Positions 36,901 through 49,200 of a stretch of 64,000 nucleotides of DNA are shown in pieces. Below the pieces are notes generated by a model. That model had not been told where the DNA came from and ran no database searches. It saw only the letters and a list, made by a program, of their open reading frames with translations. Position 1 is the stretch's first letter; every line of letters begins with the position of its first letter. The position numbers and the translations under genes were made by a program. This DNA is from Casuarius casuarius (Eukaryota; Chordata; Aves; Casuariiformes; Casuariidae): NCBI GenBank assembly GCA_003342895.1, contig PTFA01000087.1, positions 768,708-832,707 of the forward strand, read 5' to 3'.

Positions 36901-39900
36901 ATATTGACTTTGTCAGGGTCAGACCTTGCAATAAATCTGGAAAAAAGTGTGGTTTACCAAGCATAGCCAAAGAAAGTTTAAATGCCATTAAAAACCATTC
37001 AAAAGTTGGTCATTCTGCTGAGATTTTTGCTAAGAAAAGTGAAAGATGGTACTGATTAAAGTAGACGAATTGCAGTTTATGTACACTTGTTCACATGGGA
37101 ATGGCTTGAACTCACAAATTTGTCTCCCAAAAAAGCAGCTAGCAGATTATAATAACTTTCGGTCACAGCATCAGCTATAATGAAATAATTGCCAGCCTGT
37201 TACTATTTTTAACAGCCAGATAATATCCAGCATGCTTTTCTCTTCATGAGGGCTAAATGTTAAGCTTTACCAGGCAGATGTTATAAGAAATTACAAGGTG
37301 CAAGAAGGGAGGGAAGAGAAAAGAAAGTTGCTTATTTAAGGCCAAGACTTCATATCTACAGTTTATTAAGATTTAGGTTTGAGGAGTGTTGGTACCATGT
37401 TATTACAATTTCTCTGTAGTTGCTAGGTGTCTGTCACTTGATATGTCATCAGATTCTGACCTCGCAAAGAGAGAATAAGCACCTAACCATAATTCAATAG
37501 AAAAACTAGTGCCAGCAGTTCAGTAGCAGACTGTTATATTGCAATAGCATTCTTAGATTTTCTTCCCCACAAAGTAGGCCCACAATGGTAAGTAGAATAA
37601 AAATACACCAGGGTGTCTCTGAAACAACAGGCAATATATACAGTTATAGTTAGAATTCCAAAATTATTTCCAAAATTTGAAAAACAATAAAAATATTTAA
37701 AATAAATTCACAACAGAAGTTTAATAATAAGGCTGTATACATTGTTGACACCAGTGTCGTCTTAGTCTTATTTCTAAGTTTTAGAAAGTAGGTCAGGCCA
37801 AAATGGGAGTTCACCAGTGAGTGATGGACCTTAACATTGTGCACACATTACTGCACCTGCTGGTGTAAGGGCATAGGTGTGGAGAAAGCAGTAGAAGCAG
37901 GAAAACAAATGCAAAGAGCAGTTTGAGCCATGAAGGCAATGCAGTGACCAAATAGGTTGGCAGAGCTATAGCTAGCATGCTTCCTTCTGCTGTGTGATTC
38001 CTATATTGATCCTCCCACTTAAAAAAAAGTGAACGTAATTTGTTTCCAGATTTGAGACTTTTCTGAAAAAGTGCCCTACACAAAATTTTTTCCACGAGAT
38101 GATTATGTTTCATTGATAAGACCATAAAGAACTAAGAGTTCCTGTGTGCTCAGTCTGTTTGAAAAATCAGGCCACTGACTTTTGAATGCATGATTTCCAG
38201 AGGAAGCTTTCCTCCTACAGGCAAACTACTGTGTTGTTTGATTGTTTTTTCTTTCCCTGAACAAGTCTGTAAACTCCTTTTGGCAGGAAATGTGAGGGCA
38301 TTTTGTTCATTAGTAAAGCATACAGCACTTTACTGATGCCCAGTACCACTGGGCATTGATCAGCCTCCTCTTTTGCAATTTGGTCCTGATTTTGGGATAG
38401 GTTTCTCGAGCACAGACAAGGAGGCATGTCACAAATACAGGTTAAAAAAAACCCTGCCTCAACTCCTTCACAGCATGGCTCTCATATACTCTGTCCCAAA
38501 ACAGCACCTGTTATAATCAAACAAGCTGTTTCATCCTTCATCTAAGAAGGAATAAAGAAGAAAAAAAAAGGAAAGAAAGTCTCTAATATTCCTGATAACT
38601 GTCAGTTAAAAATATGCAAAATTTATTGCTGAATAAAAAATAAGTAGGTCTGAAGACAATGACCTCTTCCCTGACCCTGCCCATATATTAATTCTGATTA
38701 GTTATACATTTGCCTGGTGGGAGTAAAGCAGAACAGACTTCTTGTTTGAAGATGTAGAGGGCATTGCCTTCATGGGCACATCAAGTTTAAGGAATGCAAC
38801 ATACTATCTCTCTGCTTATTCATGTCTTTAGCCACCTTTGGTTCATTTATCTCCCATTGCTTTTTTTTTTTATTTGGTATCCTTCCAGGATTACCTGTGC
38901 TATAGTTTAATAAAAGGCTTATAGATGTATCATAATGGTCCTTATAGTTGGCACAGTCAGGAATGTCTTAATCAGCCCAAGACTCACATGATTCACTATT
39001 ACAGCCACGTTTGAGCAGCTAACAGCCCCAGGACAAACCAAACCACACAGTCATTGCCTGTCACAGGCGTGCTCGAAACCACATAAATCTCATCTAGCTC
39101 TTACCTTTTCCCACTTTCCTCCCACACCCAAATTCAGCCAGTTCCATAGACAAGCTGGATCTCATAGCTGCTAGTGGATAACTTCAAGTTTTCTCTTTTC
39201 TTCTTTTTTTCAGTGCAGTCAGTCCACCAGCTGAACTGCTAATGCAGCATTCCAGCCAGCACCTGAACCAAGAACATGTTGGAGCGAGTGATGCAAAGGG
39301 AGTTTAATGCACTTGTCTCGGTCCTGGAGGCTGGCATTTGAATCTCAACTGAGGGCACAATAACCTCATCCTAGCACTAATTTTTCCTAAGCACAGTTTG
39401 CAGGATTCAGTACTTTCTGCCTGTCAGTATTTCTCTATAGCAAAATGCCAGGACCCCAAAAAAAGAGACATTGAAGATCAGAAAAGGTGTACATAACTAT
39501 ACTCTGGGAAACTTAGCTCCATAAGGGTTATATTAATCTGTGTGCAGACTAGAAGACATCAAAGCCGTCGTAGAGCTTCTCATGAAATAGGAACTCGAGT
39601 TCAACTTGTATGTGACCACTGTGTAATATATGGATAAAACCTGAGCACAGTCCAGAAGTGTTCATGTAAGCAGAACTTCAGTGGTGCTTTCTGGACTGTT
39701 TTTTCCATCACAGAGTAACATTTGCAATCAACATTTTCAATCCGTTTTGCAGGGCCACTGAGGAGATGAAAACTGTCATTCAGTGCCCAAAACGACTGCT
39801 AGGAATAGATGTACTACACCTAGAAACACCTAGTGTATATCACAGTTCAATTTTGTCTTGTTTCTGTTGATGCTTTTAATGCAAATATGTAAGAGTCAAG

Positions 39901-42900
39901 AACTATCTTTGTTTTGTCCATACACATTCCTTCCTTCAGTCTGGCAGACTGGCTGTGAAAGGCACATCTGCACAAAAATATAGACAAGTTTGGGCAAGAA
40001 CTCTTGGAAAAGCTTGATGTAGTCTTTTTGCACCCCTATACCTTCAAAAAGTAAACAAAAATGTTGGAGGAGATTGTTCAAGTGTGTATTAAAGAAACAG
40101 TTATCTTTCATATCTTCTATTTCTTCTAGGTGACCAGGGTAAGAGTCAGGACATACCTTTTATAGGCTCTGAACAGGAATTTCTATACCTTTTCTTTAGT
40201 AAGGAGTCAGAAGCAGAGCAGAAAGAAGTGAGTATTTAAATCAATAGAAATATCATACAGAGAGGCAAAAGCAGCTGTGACCCTGTGCTGGAATTTATCA
40301 TGACTGTTGCTTTGTCTGGGCACAATCCTGAAATACAGGTGCAGCATAACATATGGGTACTGACATGCAAGATTTTGCAAGAAGTACTGATATCTTATAG
40401 CTAGAGCTGCTTGAAGCTGTTTTCCCTGTCCAAAGAGAGGGATGCATGGAAAAATAGTTTTAAAACTGTTGTTTTCAACAAAATATTTCAACAGGAAATA
40501 TTAAAAAGGTCATTTTCAGTATATTAGCATTTTTCTTCCTTTCTGTTTTCTTTGATGAGGAAGAAATGTCCCAAGATCTGAAGCTGAGGAAAGGCATACA
40601 TTTTTTGCCACACTGTTTGAACACCAACAAGTTTTGTAAAAACGAACAAAGCTTATATGCATTGCAATGTAGGAGAGACTGAGACAGAGTTAATTCTACT
40701 TAATTCAGTGAAAAAAACCCCTAAAACCGATCCATTTTGAAATTTTTTGTAAAGAAATAAAGGTGAAGATCTTGCAAATGAAACATATAAAAGAAAATGC
40801 AAGAACAAAGGCAAACCGTTCAAAAGCAGGACCATTAGCAGGATTAAACTGACTAAAAGCCAGTCTGTTGGATAAGAGACTAGCTGCTTGGTGTGAATGT
40901 CTGTAAATAGATGCTGGCAGAATGGAGCAGGGCAGGGGGGGATTATTCTAGCACTGTATTTTAAATGATAACTAAGTCCTGAGATACAGTCTCTCAAGCC
41001 ACCCCTCTAAACAGAAAAAAAACTTATTCCAATAATAGAATGAATTGATATGGTATCCAATATAATGTATTTACTGTCTGCAGTTGAAAGGAAACTCATT
41101 TGTCTTTATTAATTACTAAGCCAACTGTTAGATGGCCTGTTTTTCCAGTTGGTCTGGAGCGAGGAGTAACAGCCCCCTATTACACTGAAGTAGTATTTTG
41201 GTTTTACAAAAGAGGCAAGAAGTACAAGGATCTCTTGTACTGTAATGTTAGCACTGTTACACCTACAGTTCCTACTCACTGTTGCTGGAAATTGCTTCCA
41301 CATTTTTTTCCAGTACATGGAATAGGAAAAGCAAGGCACTTCAGAACGATGTTTCGAGCAGCCTGTATACCAAGCAGGGAAGTGCACCAGCAGCAAAAAA
41401 ACAAAGGAAAAGTACCATTTCAGGCACATCAACATCCATTTCTAGTCAGAATGCACAGCACAGCTCTCCATTAAAGTGCTTCCTTAGGCCTAAACCCTGA
41501 AGTTTAAAACCCACAAGTTTCGCAGTCATCAAGCTATAGTGTCAGGTATAGGTACTCCATCCTGCCAATGTTTGACTCAAAGTTTTTTTAGTTTTAGTAA
41601 TCCTGAAGAGAGTAAGTCTCACTCCCTAAAATAAGTATCAGTGCAAGATCACCCAGGCCTGTCAGTGACAGTAAACCACCTGTACAAAAAGAGAGTCGTA
41701 ACTCATTCTTAATCTGAAATAGTTTGACTAATTTAATGACAGTCTAGGAGAACAACAATAGTAATCAGTGACAGCTTGTGCTTATCACAAGTAAATATTT
41801 GTTACAATAGAATAACTGCTTTTACACACTCAAGAGGTAGGGCTTTGAAATTCAGTCTTCCTCATAAGCTTTTTGGGCAGACAAATCAGTGTAGGTGAAA
41901 GGCTACATTAATGGAAAAAACACAGTACATAACTCATACATTGGGCAAAGATTTATTTCTAATCATCAACTGAGATCCTGAAATGAAGGAAGAAAATTAG
42001 CTCAAAAAGACCCCACAGCCCAGATACGAAGACATGAAGAGTGCTGGTTTGCAGCTGCCTAGCACAATGATCAGGAATGTGGCCAAGCCTGACAGCAGTG
42101 AATATACTCTTGTTTTTCCCCACTAAAGCACTATCTCCCCCTTATTATACAGGGCTCTGAAAGAGCATGCCTTCTTTGAGGCACTTTTGTTAGCTATCAT
42201 CTCCACAAAGCTATTTGAGGGTATATTTAAGTGTTTCAGATCAGAATTGCTGTGCTACAGAGCAATTGGAACTTGTTTTGCTTCTTTTAGGAGAAGGGAG
42301 GGGGAAAAAAAAAAAAGGAGTTTTATGATGCAAATAGTCAGTAAAATCCTGATGCAGCTGCAACTCCCTGTTGCCCACCTTTTAGTCCCTAGCTTTCTCA
42401 AAGAACATCTTTTTCTAAAACAGCCTGCTTTTCTTTAACTCCTTATCAGTTACTATAGAGAACGGTTGAGGCACAAATGGCTAAGTCATGAGGAACTGAT
42501 CAGAGGTCTGCACCAAAGCCTAAGCCAGATGACAGTATGTATTAGACAACCTCTGATCACACCAGTGAAATTTAAAGGTCTCATGAAACTTCTTTCTTTA
42601 GTCCAGGCATTTCATATGTGCCATACAAGGCAATTAATAAAATGAAGTTTCATTAGGCTATCATGTACTGCAAAACCTTCAAAAAAGTGTTCCATATGTT
42701 ATCTATGCCTTTGGGTTCCAGTTGCCCATACCGTAGTTTGTTTTGAACCAGTGCTGAGTAGACAAGATGATCCTTTGGGTCTAGCACATGTAGCAATTCA
42801 GTTGTGTTTCCAGCCTTGACTTGAACCAGGCTGTTTGTTCACTCGGAGCTCACCTGTGGTCTTAGTTCACTTTGTTGAATAGTCTGAGACACGTGCCTTG

Positions 42901-42940
42901 TCTCTGCAGAAGAATCTTCTAATCCCCTAGTTGAGCAGTG
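33950..42940. other. Intergenic stretch downstream of UPK3A
   Basis: No supported gene. It holds a tRNA-like scrap at 39.28-39.36 kb and an 11-bp perfect inverted repeat at 39647-39699. Open frames, for example at 41.1-41.5 kb on both strands, lack family resemblance. Confidence 0.65.
39275..39365 (+). repeat. Type II tRNA-like sequence (SINE or tRNA pseudogene scrap)
   Basis: GCGAGTGATGCAAAGGGAG resembles a degenerate A box region. It is followed by a long variable-arm-like stretch and GGCATTTGAATCTCAACTG, which resembles a B box (GGTTCGAATCC) with one T arm. The spacing fits a Leu- or Ser-type tRNA, but the acceptor stem does not close, so it is not a working tRNA. Confidence 0.35.
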
Positions 42941-42946
42941 AAAGGT

Positions 42947-42952
42947 TTTATT
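42947..42952 (-). terminator. Candidate UPK3A poly(A) signal
   Basis: Minus-strand AATAAA about 265 nt after the candidate stop at 43216, a normal 3' UTR length. Confidence 0.4.
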
Positions 42953-43215
42953 TAGTTCCAGTAGAGACTGAGTGGAGCCTACTTTCACAATGTTCTGCAA
43001 AGACTGATTGCTACTTGAATCAGAAAAATCTTAGTATCAGAGAATATCATAGATTTTTAAATAATCATTTGCTGTGCAGTTTTTACTTTCCACACCTTTA
43101 ATCCAGCACCCTGGCAGAGCTGAGTAAACACAGAGCACTTGCATTGTTTTCAAGCAAAAGAATTCAGTTTCTGCAGCCCTGATACCCACTATTTCTGAAA
43201 TTTAGTTGATTCCCA

Positions 43216-43279
43216 CTAGAAGTTCATCTTCGGAATCGGTGAGGCCTCATTGATTTTCTGGGTCAGCAGGCATAGAAGA
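43216..43279 (-). CDS. UPK3A: UPK3A candidate last exon 6
   Basis: The acceptor ACACTGTCTCTAG is followed by one base and 21 codons in the required phase, giving (S)LLCLLTQKINEASPIPKMNF and TAG at 43218-43216. The stretch TQKINEASPIPK resembles human SQITQEAVPK only weakly. A canonical AATAAA on the same strand lies about 265 nt further on. The resulting cytoplasmic tail would be shorter than the human tail and would lack its final VYSSKLQD. Confidence 0.4.
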
Positions 43280-46200
43280 CTAGAGACAGTGTGTAAACTA
43301 GTTCAGTTACACAGCACCAGCAAGACCTCACTTATTTGTTTAAACAAGTAACTTATTTCTCCAGGGGAGGTAGCAAATCCATTGTACTCAGTCATTAATT
43401 AGTACAGTATGTGACCTCTGCGAATGTCTGCACTGCTTAAGACAGTTTCCAGTCTCTTGAGCTAGATGGATAGCTGTAATGTATATGGAAGAATACATAG
43501 ACTTTAGGCATGTTCAACTCCATTGGTTTTTGAAATAGTACTTACTGAAATCTGACAGCTAGTAGGTTTAAGATTGTGCAATAATTACAAGAGGCATTGA
43601 TCTTGGCCTTGGTAAGGAAGATCATGACACAAAAATCTCTATTATCAAGTTCAAAATTAGGACATCTGGTCTGTCATCTCATACAACATTAGCAACAGTG
43701 GCTTGAGATGGCTGGTGACAACAGGGTTAGGGGACCCTCTGTTACTAGAAGTTGAAAGATGTAGTAGTACTTACCTGACAGTAGAGCACACAGAAGCAAG
43801 AAAGCCAGAAAGCAGAAGGAACACAAAAACACTCAGGATTGATGTAATGACAATCATGCCTCCACTCCTTCGACCAGGCCCGGTATCAATTTTCATGGGA
43901 AGTTTAACTAGAAAAGCATGAAAAGAATGTTCCTATTGTCTATTTTTGACCAGTACACCCTCACCCTCCCACAAGGGGGAAGGCTAGTGATTTAGGAGAG
44001 GCAAAATGATTCTGTGTCTACCTGAAGTCTTAGGTGAGCTACAGGAAACAGGTTTAATGCTCATTGTCAGCTGTTAGAGGGGATAAGATTGTCTCAGCAG
44101 GCTAGCCAGTATGACTAGTACCTATATTACACAGAAGTTTTAGAAGAGCCAGATACCATGGCATGAATCAAGTCTCAAGTAAAATGCACAAACCTCATCT
44201 TTACTAAAAACTATTTTGTTTTGAAGGTCACAGAAGAAGCAGAACATTATTCCACATTTAAGTCTGCTATTCCCATACTGAAAGGCTGACAAAATTGTTT
44301 AAATTGTGGGAAAGGACTAGGCGTTGCTCCCTAGGAGAGTAATAGGTATTCTAAAGCAAGTGCAGCTTCTCAGAGTACCTGAACAAAGCCACAGACTTAC
44401 CTCGTCTGGTTTTGATTGGATCAGACCAGAGAGTTTGGTCTTTCATGATGCAGTCAGTGTTATCTACCAACATGTATTTAAATCTGTGAGGGGAAAAAAA
44501 TTTAATTAATTATTTCAAATTTGAGCTTCCTTACTAGGATTTTGTAAGCTACTGCATTAGCTAGTTGGTCTTCAGTTTTTGTTGAAGAATTAGAGATAGT
44601 CAAAGATAACTGGCTATTTCCAAAGACCTTATAAAGAACAGAATATAATTAATCATAGAAAAAGCTTTCTGTACTATGTCATGTACAGTTTGCACTTCAT
44701 TCTCGAGCCTGGGCAGATGACAGCTTTCCAACAATATTTTTTCCCAGCTTGCTATTCCCTGTTGTGAAGAGCTTCATTATTTAGGACAGCAAGTGGTTTT
44801 CATTTCTATAGGGAAGTCAAAGATTCTGTCCAGCAATAAAGATCTTTGGCACTTTCTCTGCTAGAGGAAAGCATTGAAGAGACAGACCAACATCAGATTT
44901 GGCAAAGAAAGTAAGTTTCCATTCTATAATAGGCTGACTTTTCAGAAATGTCCTGAAGAGACAGAGAAGCCAAGACAGTTTCTGCAAAATTAAGCTGATT
45001 GATAGTATTCTGTTTCAGAAGCGTACTAGGTCTCCCCAACAGACATAGCTCTGTGACTGCCATTTTTACTGGGCCTTTTAAATGGAGGATACCAGCATAA
45101 CAAGTGTTTCAGGTAACAGCGGGCAGGGTCCCCAGCTTCTCCAGACAACAGGGCTCAGACAAATTGGCAAGCCACCTGGCCCTCAATGTAAAGCCTCCAG
45201 CCACATTAGGGGCTTCCTGGAGCTGGGGACCACAGAGGACTTTGGGCCCCCAGAATCCCACCAAAATAAAGCAAGCAGTGCCAGAGCTGTGTCTGCATTT
45301 TGTCAGAATCACTTAACCCAAAATACATGATGAATAATCTCAGCATCATTTCCTAAGCAAACTTTTTCCTTCATCAGTTTCTGATCAGATGCTATCACTG
45401 GATCACCGACTGCAACAGAAATATAGATTCAGCAGTTCACACATGAATTTTCCTAGTGATCTGTGGATTTAACCTGATAGAGCTTACCATTGCAAGATAA
45501 GCCCTACAGACCAAAAGCCAAGCTAGACCAAAGCCAAGCCACTTTCATTATTACTTTTGTGATGGAACACTTCAGTTCTGGACTGGTGATTTGAATCATA
45601 CTATTGCAGGGGAACATCACGGACTAAATTTTACTTCCTACTGCATTTTAAGAGGAGTAATCACCTTGGGAGAAATAAGAATTGTACCTGTATGTTGTAT
45701 CTGGAGCGAGAGGTGGGTTACAGACATCTAGGAAGTTTGGATCATGCAAACAAGTCTCATCATCCCCAACTCTGAAGAGGTATTGTTTCAGGACATCAGA
45801 AACTTTGTTAATGTCTCCTACATCAGCAGGGTTTGGGGGCGATGCGCAGTTGGGTACATTGAACATGGCAGCCTTGTAAGGTCCAAGCCGTCCCCCACTT
45901 GTTTGCTGGAACGTGCTGTCAAGTGGTTTGCTTCTATTGTCAGTCACTAGTGAGCTTATTGCAATTGCTGTGGGAGAGACACTTTTAAACAAGGCTGTTA
46001 GAACTAATTCATTCCTTTTCATTCACCCAGTATTTACTTGGTGACTTCTCTTCTACCCAAAAAGCATCCAAGTGAGAAATGAAAAATCTGCTACCAGTTT
46101 GGCTGCATAGGGATCCCACTGTCCCTCTCCATTTGCTGATGAAACCTCATACTTGTCCCTTAAACTGTGAAGGCTCCACAGCATATCTCAAAGCAGTACT

Positions 46201-49200
46201 TTACAGTAGCCACCCTCCTAAAATTCCTCTTTTCCAAGAAGAATCTGATAGAGTGGGGAGGGGGGTGGCAAAAGGTAAATGAGCTCATAAAGGCACAAGG
46301 CAGAAAGAAATGAACACAGCTTTTACCTTTCTACATAGGGTGGTTAAAAATATACATCTATAGAAAGCTTGATGAAGAAGCCAGCTCCTTTCCTCAAATT
46401 CAGAATGCCTTCCTAAGGAAACAGCAGCACTTCTGCACTTCAGAATAGGGTTGAGGAATCTGCTGCTCACAGAGCAGTTGGCTCAGAGGGAGATATTGAT
46501 CCGATGTCAGAAGAAAAAGATAAGCTTTCATTTTGGCTGCTTATCTGACAGCACAAAATACTGAGCCAGCTCTGGTAAGACTGCCACACTTCTAGAAAGG
46601 CCACAGAAATGATTTTTCACCCATTTACAGTCCCTTGCCAGAAGGCCAGCATGAAAGCTTAAGCTATTTACATAACTGATCACGCACAGACATCTGCCTT
46701 GCTCTCCGTGGCTGAGGAGGGAGTGAACAGGGACAGGGAAGACCTGTCAGATTCTTTGCAGTGAAGTGGCCCTCCCAGTCAGGTGTTCTTATATGTGGCC
46801 CAGCCACACAGTGTGCTTCCCCCATAACATACATGACTCCAATAAGCCTCCAGTATGTTCTGCCATTTCAGGTGAGACACTATAGCCAAGGCAGAGTTCC
46901 TATAGGACCACAACCGTACTATCTCCTGGAGCAGAAACCCTATGATCTCTGCCAATGCAAGAGCCATACCTCCCAGCACAGCAGGGTAGGCAACCCACCA
47001 TGCAGAGGCTTCATGGACAGATACAGTATCTACATTTCTGAATGTAGATCAGAAAAGTAGCCATGCCAGCACTTCCAGACAGTGTGCCACAGAAAAAAGC
47101 CTGAAAGTCTTCACCACCTCAGGCAAACTGTGGATCCATGCCCAGCCCTAGAGCATAGGGTGTGGAAGCTCAGTTCCAACTCTCAAAGCTTTCTTGCTGC
47201 AAAGCCAAGGCACAAGTCCCAAGAGATGCTCTCGAGTTCTGCGGCTGTAGTTTAATTTATTTTGAGACCCCCCTCCAGCTGTTCAGTGCTGTTAACAGTG
47301 AAGGAACACCAGTTTTTCCAAAGCTGCGGTATGTAAAGAACTACTTCAGTTTGGAAGCATTTTTTTGTGCTCCCAGAGCAGAGTTCATGCACTTGCCTGG
47401 TCATGAGAAGCTTTTAGTTACAGTCCAATGCAAACTGAAAACTGTTTTGAAAGAGAAAGGTTTCTTGCACAGGTTAGAAACCCAATTTCAGAATCAGTGC
47501 TCAAGTTAGTTGAGCCCTTCCACTCAAAAGGAGCCAATAATAAGAAAGCGAATACTAGCTAAGACCTACTTTAATCATAGCCTTGTAACCCCAAATTATA
47601 CTGTTTCTCACCTAAGTCTATTCCCTCTCACAGTCTCCAGTAACTCTAGCTATGGGAGAGTCAACCTGGCTGTGGTGAGCAAGCAAGTGCTAGTGTCTAA
47701 ACAAGGTGGATTTTTTTTTTTTTTTTAAACCTGAGCAGATTGAATCTGACAGTGGCACTAACAAGAATAGACATAAAGGTTATATTACTCTTTCAGACAT
47801 TCATTAGACCCTCAGCTTGATACTACGCTGAGGCATTTTCCTTCCAGCAGAGCTGAACACAATGTGTTAAGAAAATTAAGTTTCCCCTCTCCCTGCTCCA
47901 AGAGGCATTCAAGGGGGAGCCAATATGCTGCTTTCCAGACCAGAGACAAATCCAAACAAAATTCCTTCCAGTTTGCCAAATAACAAGTTTGCATCTGCTT
48001 GTTTTAAAAGTAGCAGCATAGATTTCTCCACATACAACCCTTTAGAAGAGATTCATCCATCAGTGTAAGAAGCTTTTGTCACAGAAAATGGGGTGGTTGA
48101 TGTGGTTTCCAACACAGAACATCAAACAATGAAGTTGCATATTTGCAGTTATAACTAGATACCAGGTCAGTGTAGTAGTTGTAATGCACTTGCTGTAGCC
48201 TGCTTCAGATGTTCGAAGGTGCACACGCCACTTGCGGGAAGTGTCTCAAAAAGCAGTACATTCACAGTTGTTTGTGTTAGCTGTATCTAACAGCATATCT
48301 GGTTACAGTCTCTACCACTACGATCAAGAAGCGTCTTCCTTCCACCTTTTCCAAAAGGGCAACAAACCAGTGGTGGATGTTTTAGACACTTTCGGTGCTA
48401 TTAACTTACTGTTGCTGGCCAACTCTCCCTCCTCCTCCTGCTGTGAATTCCCTTCTCTATGCCTGTCAGAAAAGGAGGCTGCATATCATAACTTTTTCCC
48501 TAACAGTGGTATGTCATTTATATCTGTCAGGTTAAGGAGTAGCTCTAGCTGGCATTCAAAACAGTCTGCCAGAACAGCAGGTGGTCACTGCCAGCAATAT
48601 TTCATGGCCCAGCAGTTATGAAATTCATTTTATGAATGAAGCCACGGGCCAGGCATCTTTGACCTCAAGTCTACCATGACTTTTCTTCGCCTACAAAGAG
48701 TTCTGTCCTTGCAAGTGTTGGCTATCCTTGAAGTCTGCACACTTAACTATGAAGCAGATAGCAGTAGTTACCCGGCTTCTCTTACCAGCTTACTTAGGGG
48801 TATTCAGACTTCTATGCAAGGCATTCATGTTCAGATAAAGATAAGGTATCAGACTGTGGACCACTTGGCTTCTTTAGCAAGATTTTGCTAGGCTGTTTAT
48901 AGCTGATGGTGTTCTTCCACATCTACAGGGAGTCAGCTAACACAGCACTCATGCTTGTTCTTGTTAGTCAGCCCCACTGAAATACTACCATTATTTTATA
49001 ATAAGAGTTTAGAGAAAGCTGAGACCAGAGGCTCAGCTTGTATGCAGTTTGCAGCTATGTATTTGCTCCTCTCCCCCATTCAGACACAGTCCCATCAAAT
49101 TCTGAAGAATTACATTAGAGGCCACATAGTGTAGTTATGCTCCAGAGAGGAAGTAATGCTGGATACTTACCCGATTCCATCATTGCATACAAGTAGACAG

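Noticed and set aside
41100..41474. Overlapping frames of 124 (plus) and 108 (minus) residues
   Set aside because: They are mirror frames over the same DNA, with no domain, no splice context and no codon bias visible by eye.
42653..42830. In-phase 59-codon frame as last UPK3A exon
   Set aside because: It lies beyond a good AATAAA at 42952-42947, its acceptor lacks a pyrimidine tract, and the YSALV stretch also occurs in CR1 reverse transcriptases. It is kept only as an alternative.
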